Shown here: in pieces, positions 5,718 through 7,087 of the stretch
How the letters are laid out: the number at the start of each line of letters is the position of its first letter
Numbering within the stretch: position 1 is the stretch's first letter
From: Oscillospiraceae bacterium
GTDB lineage: Bacteria; Bacillota; Clostridia; Oscillospirales; Oscillospiraceae
Direction: 5' to 3'
DNA length: 7,087 nt
NCBI GenBank assembly: GCA_017558545.1
Contig: JAFYUG010000136.1
Coordinates: 1 to 7,087, forward strand
Translations under genes and position numbers: made by a program
Notes under the pieces: model-generated
What the model was told of the DNA's origin: nothing
Seen by the model: only the letters and a program-made list of their open reading frames with translations
The model's database searches: none

Positions 5718-6344
5718 ATGGAAAGACTTAAAACATTTATATTTGCCATCCTTGCAGGCGCGGCAATAGGCATAGGCGGCGCCGCCTTCCTCAGTGTTGA
5801 GAGCAAGGTTTTGGGCAGCGTGCTCTTCACTGTGGGACTTTTCACGGTTTGCACCTTCGGCCTCAATCTCTATACTGGCAAGGTTTGCTATGTCTTTGAA
5901 AATCCCCTCGGCTATACCATTGATGTGCTTATAATCTGGCTTGGCAACCTTGTGGGCACTTTCCTCTGCGCCCAGCTTTTCCTCCTCACCCGCATTGGCC
6001 CCGCTATGGCGGAAAAGGTTATGGGCATCTGCGATATGAAGCTCTCCGACGGCCTTCTCAGCATCTTCATCCTCGCCATTTTCTGCAATGTGATGATATT
6101 CATAGGCGTGGACGGCTATAAGCGCTGCCAGCATGAAATTGGCAAATACCTTGCCCTTTTCTTCGGCGTTGTGGTCTTCATCCTCTGCGGCTTTGAACAT
6201 TGCGTTGCCAATATGTTCTATTTCTCCCTCGGCGGAGTTTGGAGCGCCAAGGCCTTCGGCTATCTCATTATCATGACCCTGGGCAACGGCGTGGGTGGAG
6301 TTATCTTCCCCCTTATCAGAATGTGGAAGGAGAAGAAAGCATGA
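5718..6344 (+). CDS. Short formate/nitrite transporter (FNT) family channel
   Basis: This is a 208-residue membrane protein with six hydrophobic segments (about 6-26, 31-52, 66-90, 112-131, 143-163, 178-199). FNT signatures are GIGGAAFL (18-25), NLYTGK (50-55), FCNVMIF (122-128), GFEHCVANMFY (158-168) with the central pore histidine His161, and TLGNGVGG (187-194). FNT channels are pentamers passing formate, nitrite or hydrosulfide. Typical members are about 260-280 residues, and this one is shorter because its termini and loops are trimmed, with all six helices kept. The substrate cannot be told from sequence. NLYTGK departs from the E-L-F-T-G/S motif of FocA, so a noncanonical substrate is possible. 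GCGGAGG lies 7 nt before the ATG, and an AT-rich TGATAATAT (5682-5690) may hold the -10. Its stop overlaps the next gene's start. Confidence 0.87.
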   Translation: MERLKTFIFAILAGAAIGIGGAAFLSVESKVLGSVLFTVGLFTVCTFGLNLYTGKVCYVFENPLGYTIDVLIIWLGNLVGTFLCAQLFLLTRIGPAMAEKVMGICDMKLSDGLLSIFILAIFCNVMIFIGVDGYKRCQHEIGKYLALFFGVVVFILCGFEHCVANMFYFSLGGVWSAKAFGYLIIMTLGNGVGGVIFPLIRMWKEKKA

Positions 6345-6898
6345 GAAAATCCTTTGGCGCAAAGCCCTTTATGTACCCCATGCCCGTGCTGATTATTGCC
6401 ACCTATGACGAAAACGGTGTCCCCAACGCCATGAACGCCGCTTGGGGCAGCGCTGCGGATATTAACCGCATTGCCATTTATGTGAGCGCAGGCCACAAAA
6501 CCATGAAAAATATCCTCGCCGGCAGCGACTTCACCGTCAGCATGGCAACTGCCGCCACCGCCGCAGCCGCCGACTATGTGGGCATAGTTTCCGGCAACAA
6601 GGTGGAAAATAAGATAGAAAAATGCGCCTGGCATTGCACCAAGAGCGAAAAGGTGAATGCGCCCCTTATTGATGAGCTGCCCATGGCTCTGGAGTGCCGC
6701 ATGGTGAGCTATGATACCGAAAGCGAGCTGCTTATAGGCGAAATTGTGGACGTTGTGGCCGATGAAAGTGTCATCACCGATGGCAGCATAGACCCCCGCA
6801 AGCTGGACCCCATCTGCTATGACCCCGTGAACCACGATTACCTCCGTCTCGGTGAAAAGGTGGCCAACGCCTTCGAAGACGGTAAAAAACTGATATGA
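6341..6898 (+). CDS. Flavin reductase-like FMN-binding protein
   Basis: This is a 185-residue soluble protein of the flavin-reductase-like split-barrel family. The N-terminal strand pair PMPVLIIATYDENGVPNAMN (12-31) and the WGSAAD and SAGHKTMKNI segments (35-40, 49-58) fit the FMN-binding face. The family holds NAD(P)H:flavin reductases and electron-transfer proteins such as Desulfovibrio flavoredoxin, and the length is about that of flavoredoxin. There is no obvious NAD(P)H-binding Rossmann motif, as is normal here. I start it at ATG 6341, where AAGGAG lies 8 nt upstream; the frame is open upstream, but that part overlaps the FNT gene. Start and previous stop share ATGA, so translation is probably coupled to the channel. 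The redox partner is unknown; a formate, nitrite or sulfide-related role is inference from the neighbour. Confidence 0.87.
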   Translation: MRKSFGAKPFMYPMPVLIIATYDENGVPNAMNAAWGSAADINRIAIYVSAGHKTMKNILAGSDFTVSMATAATAAAADYVGIVSGNKVENKIEKCAWHCTKSEKVNAPLIDELPMALECRMVSYDTESELLIGEIVDVVADESVITDGSIDPRKLDPICYDPVNHDYLRLGEKVANAFEDGKKLI

Positions 6899-6902
6899 AA
6901 TA

Positions 6903-6929
6903 AAAAACCGACCTATAAGGTCGGTTTTT
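6903..6929. terminator. Intrinsic terminator after the FNT/flavoprotein operon
   Basis: A perfect 12-bp stem AAAAACCGACCT/AGGTCGGTTTTT (6903-6914 with 6918-6929) closes a 3-nt loop and ends in five T. It lies 4 bp after the stop codon. The A-run on the other arm lets it work in the reverse direction too. Confidence 0.92.
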
Positions 6930-6931
6930 CG

Positions 6932-6975
6932 TTTTAAAGGCTCACTTTTAAAGGGAGCTAGCAAGCTTGTTGAGA
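6932..6975. repeat. Compound palindromic repeat, decayed copy B
   Basis: It begins with TTTTAAAGGC, as does copy C. GGCTC-A-CTTT pairs with AAAG-G-GAGCT (6939-6959) except for one A/G mismatch. TAGC and the short palindrome CAAGCTTG (6962-6969) follow, then TTGAG. This is the hairpin-TGGC-hairpin-GACT-GGG plan of copies A and C with substitutions. CTCA (6941-6944) pairs perfectly with the distal TGAG (6971-6974), keeping the terminal inverted repeat despite the mismatch in the local hairpin. Confidence 0.5.
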
Positions 6976-7029
6976 TACGCTCCACTCGCTTCGCTCGGTC
7001 GGTATGACGCCCTTAGGGTCAGATTGCGC
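6976..7029. repeat. Palindromic low-complexity spacer between repeat copies B and C
   Basis: This stretch holds the perfect mirror repeat CTCGCTTCGCTC (6985-6996), a tandem CGGT (6996-7003), and a small hairpin formed by TGAC and GTCA arms around GCCCTTAGG (7005-7021). It has no coding signal. I recall similar GCTTCGCTCGGTCGG-type sequences as dispersed intergenic repeats in clostridial genomes, but cannot check that here. Confidence 0.4.
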
Positions 7030-7083
7030 TTTTAAAGGCCCCCTTTCCAAGGGGGCTGGCAGCCCTTGGGCTGACTGGGGGAT
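7030..7083. repeat. Compound palindromic repeat, copy C
   Basis: After TTTTAAAGGC come hairpin GCCCCCTT-TCC-AAGGGGGC (7038-7056), then TGG, hairpin CAGCCC-TT-GGGCTG (7060-7073), and ACTGGGGGA. CCCCC (7039-7043) can pair with GGGGG at 7051-7055 or at 7077-7081, the same alternative pairing as in copy A. It runs to the window edge and may continue into further repeats. The 158 bp from 6930 to the end hold only these repeats and no gene. Confidence 0.7.
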
Positions 7084-7087
7084 AAGG

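Noticed and set aside
6200..6340. Extension of the flavoprotein frame upstream of ATG 6341
   Set aside because: It would lie inside the FNT gene in another frame; AAGGAG 8 nt before ATG 6341 and the family's usual N-terminus fix the start.
5481..6362. 293-codon minus-strand frame, longer than the FNT gene it faces
   Set aside because: The plus-strand product has clear FNT motifs and six helices; the minus-strand product is a low-information Glu/Ala/His string that also runs through a terminator and into the GH25 gene.
6260..6985. 241-codon minus-strand frame over the flavoprotein gene
   Set aside because: It reads through the 6903-6929 terminator, shows shadow composition, and has no family motif.

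Overview
The window reads as chromosomal DNA from an anaerobic, gut-type member of the Clostridia. The support is indirect: purine-rich Shine-Dalgarno sites of AAGGAG type, frequent ATA isoleucine codons in a moderately GC-rich background, protein families typical of gut Firmicutes, and short compound palindromic repeats of a kind I recall from such genomes. No rRNA, tRNA, CRISPR array, transposase or phage gene was recognised. Seven complete protein genes and one membrane-tethered regulator gene (eight in all) fill most of the sequence.

Layout. (1) 54-839 (+): a cytoplasmic alpha/beta hydrolase resembling feruloyl/cinnamoyl esterases. It ends at a strong terminator (844-884) that also serves the convergent gene, followed by a compound palindromic repeat (906-956). 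(2) 971-1663 (-): an XRE-type HTH regulator with three membrane segments and an exported tail. (3) 1866-2894 (-) and 3003-3851 (+): a YeiH-family (UPF0324) membrane transporter and a LysR regulator, divergently transcribed from a 108-bp region. Two promoters lie face to face there, almost exactly superimposed, together with two LysR-type dyads 31 bp apart. (4) 3870-4664 and 4738-5595 (+): two lipoprotein genes downstream of lysR, one with a DUF2927-like domain and one a GH25 lysozyme; a terminator follows at 5599-5637. (5) 5718-6344 and 6341-6898 (+): a short formate/nitrite-family channel and a flavin-reductase-like FMN protein, overlapping by 4 bp and closed by a terminator at 6903-6929. (6) 6930-7087: no gene, but two more copies of the compound palindrome separated by another low-complexity palindromic stretch.

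How they may work together. The best-supported regulatory story is LysR control of the YeiH-type exporter, with autoregulation of lysR. Box positions fit the textbook LysR arrangement, one dyad near -65 and one over the -35 of the transporter promoter. The two lipoproteins may be carried on the lysR transcript and would act outside the membrane on the cell wall. The channel/flavoprotein pair is a separate, translationally coupled operon. A sulfur-oxyanion or sulfide link between the YeiH pair and the FNT/flavoprotein pair is possible but is inference only. No wholly new system can be demonstrated. The most distinctive items are the superimposed LysR promoter region and the compound repeats near both ends of the window.
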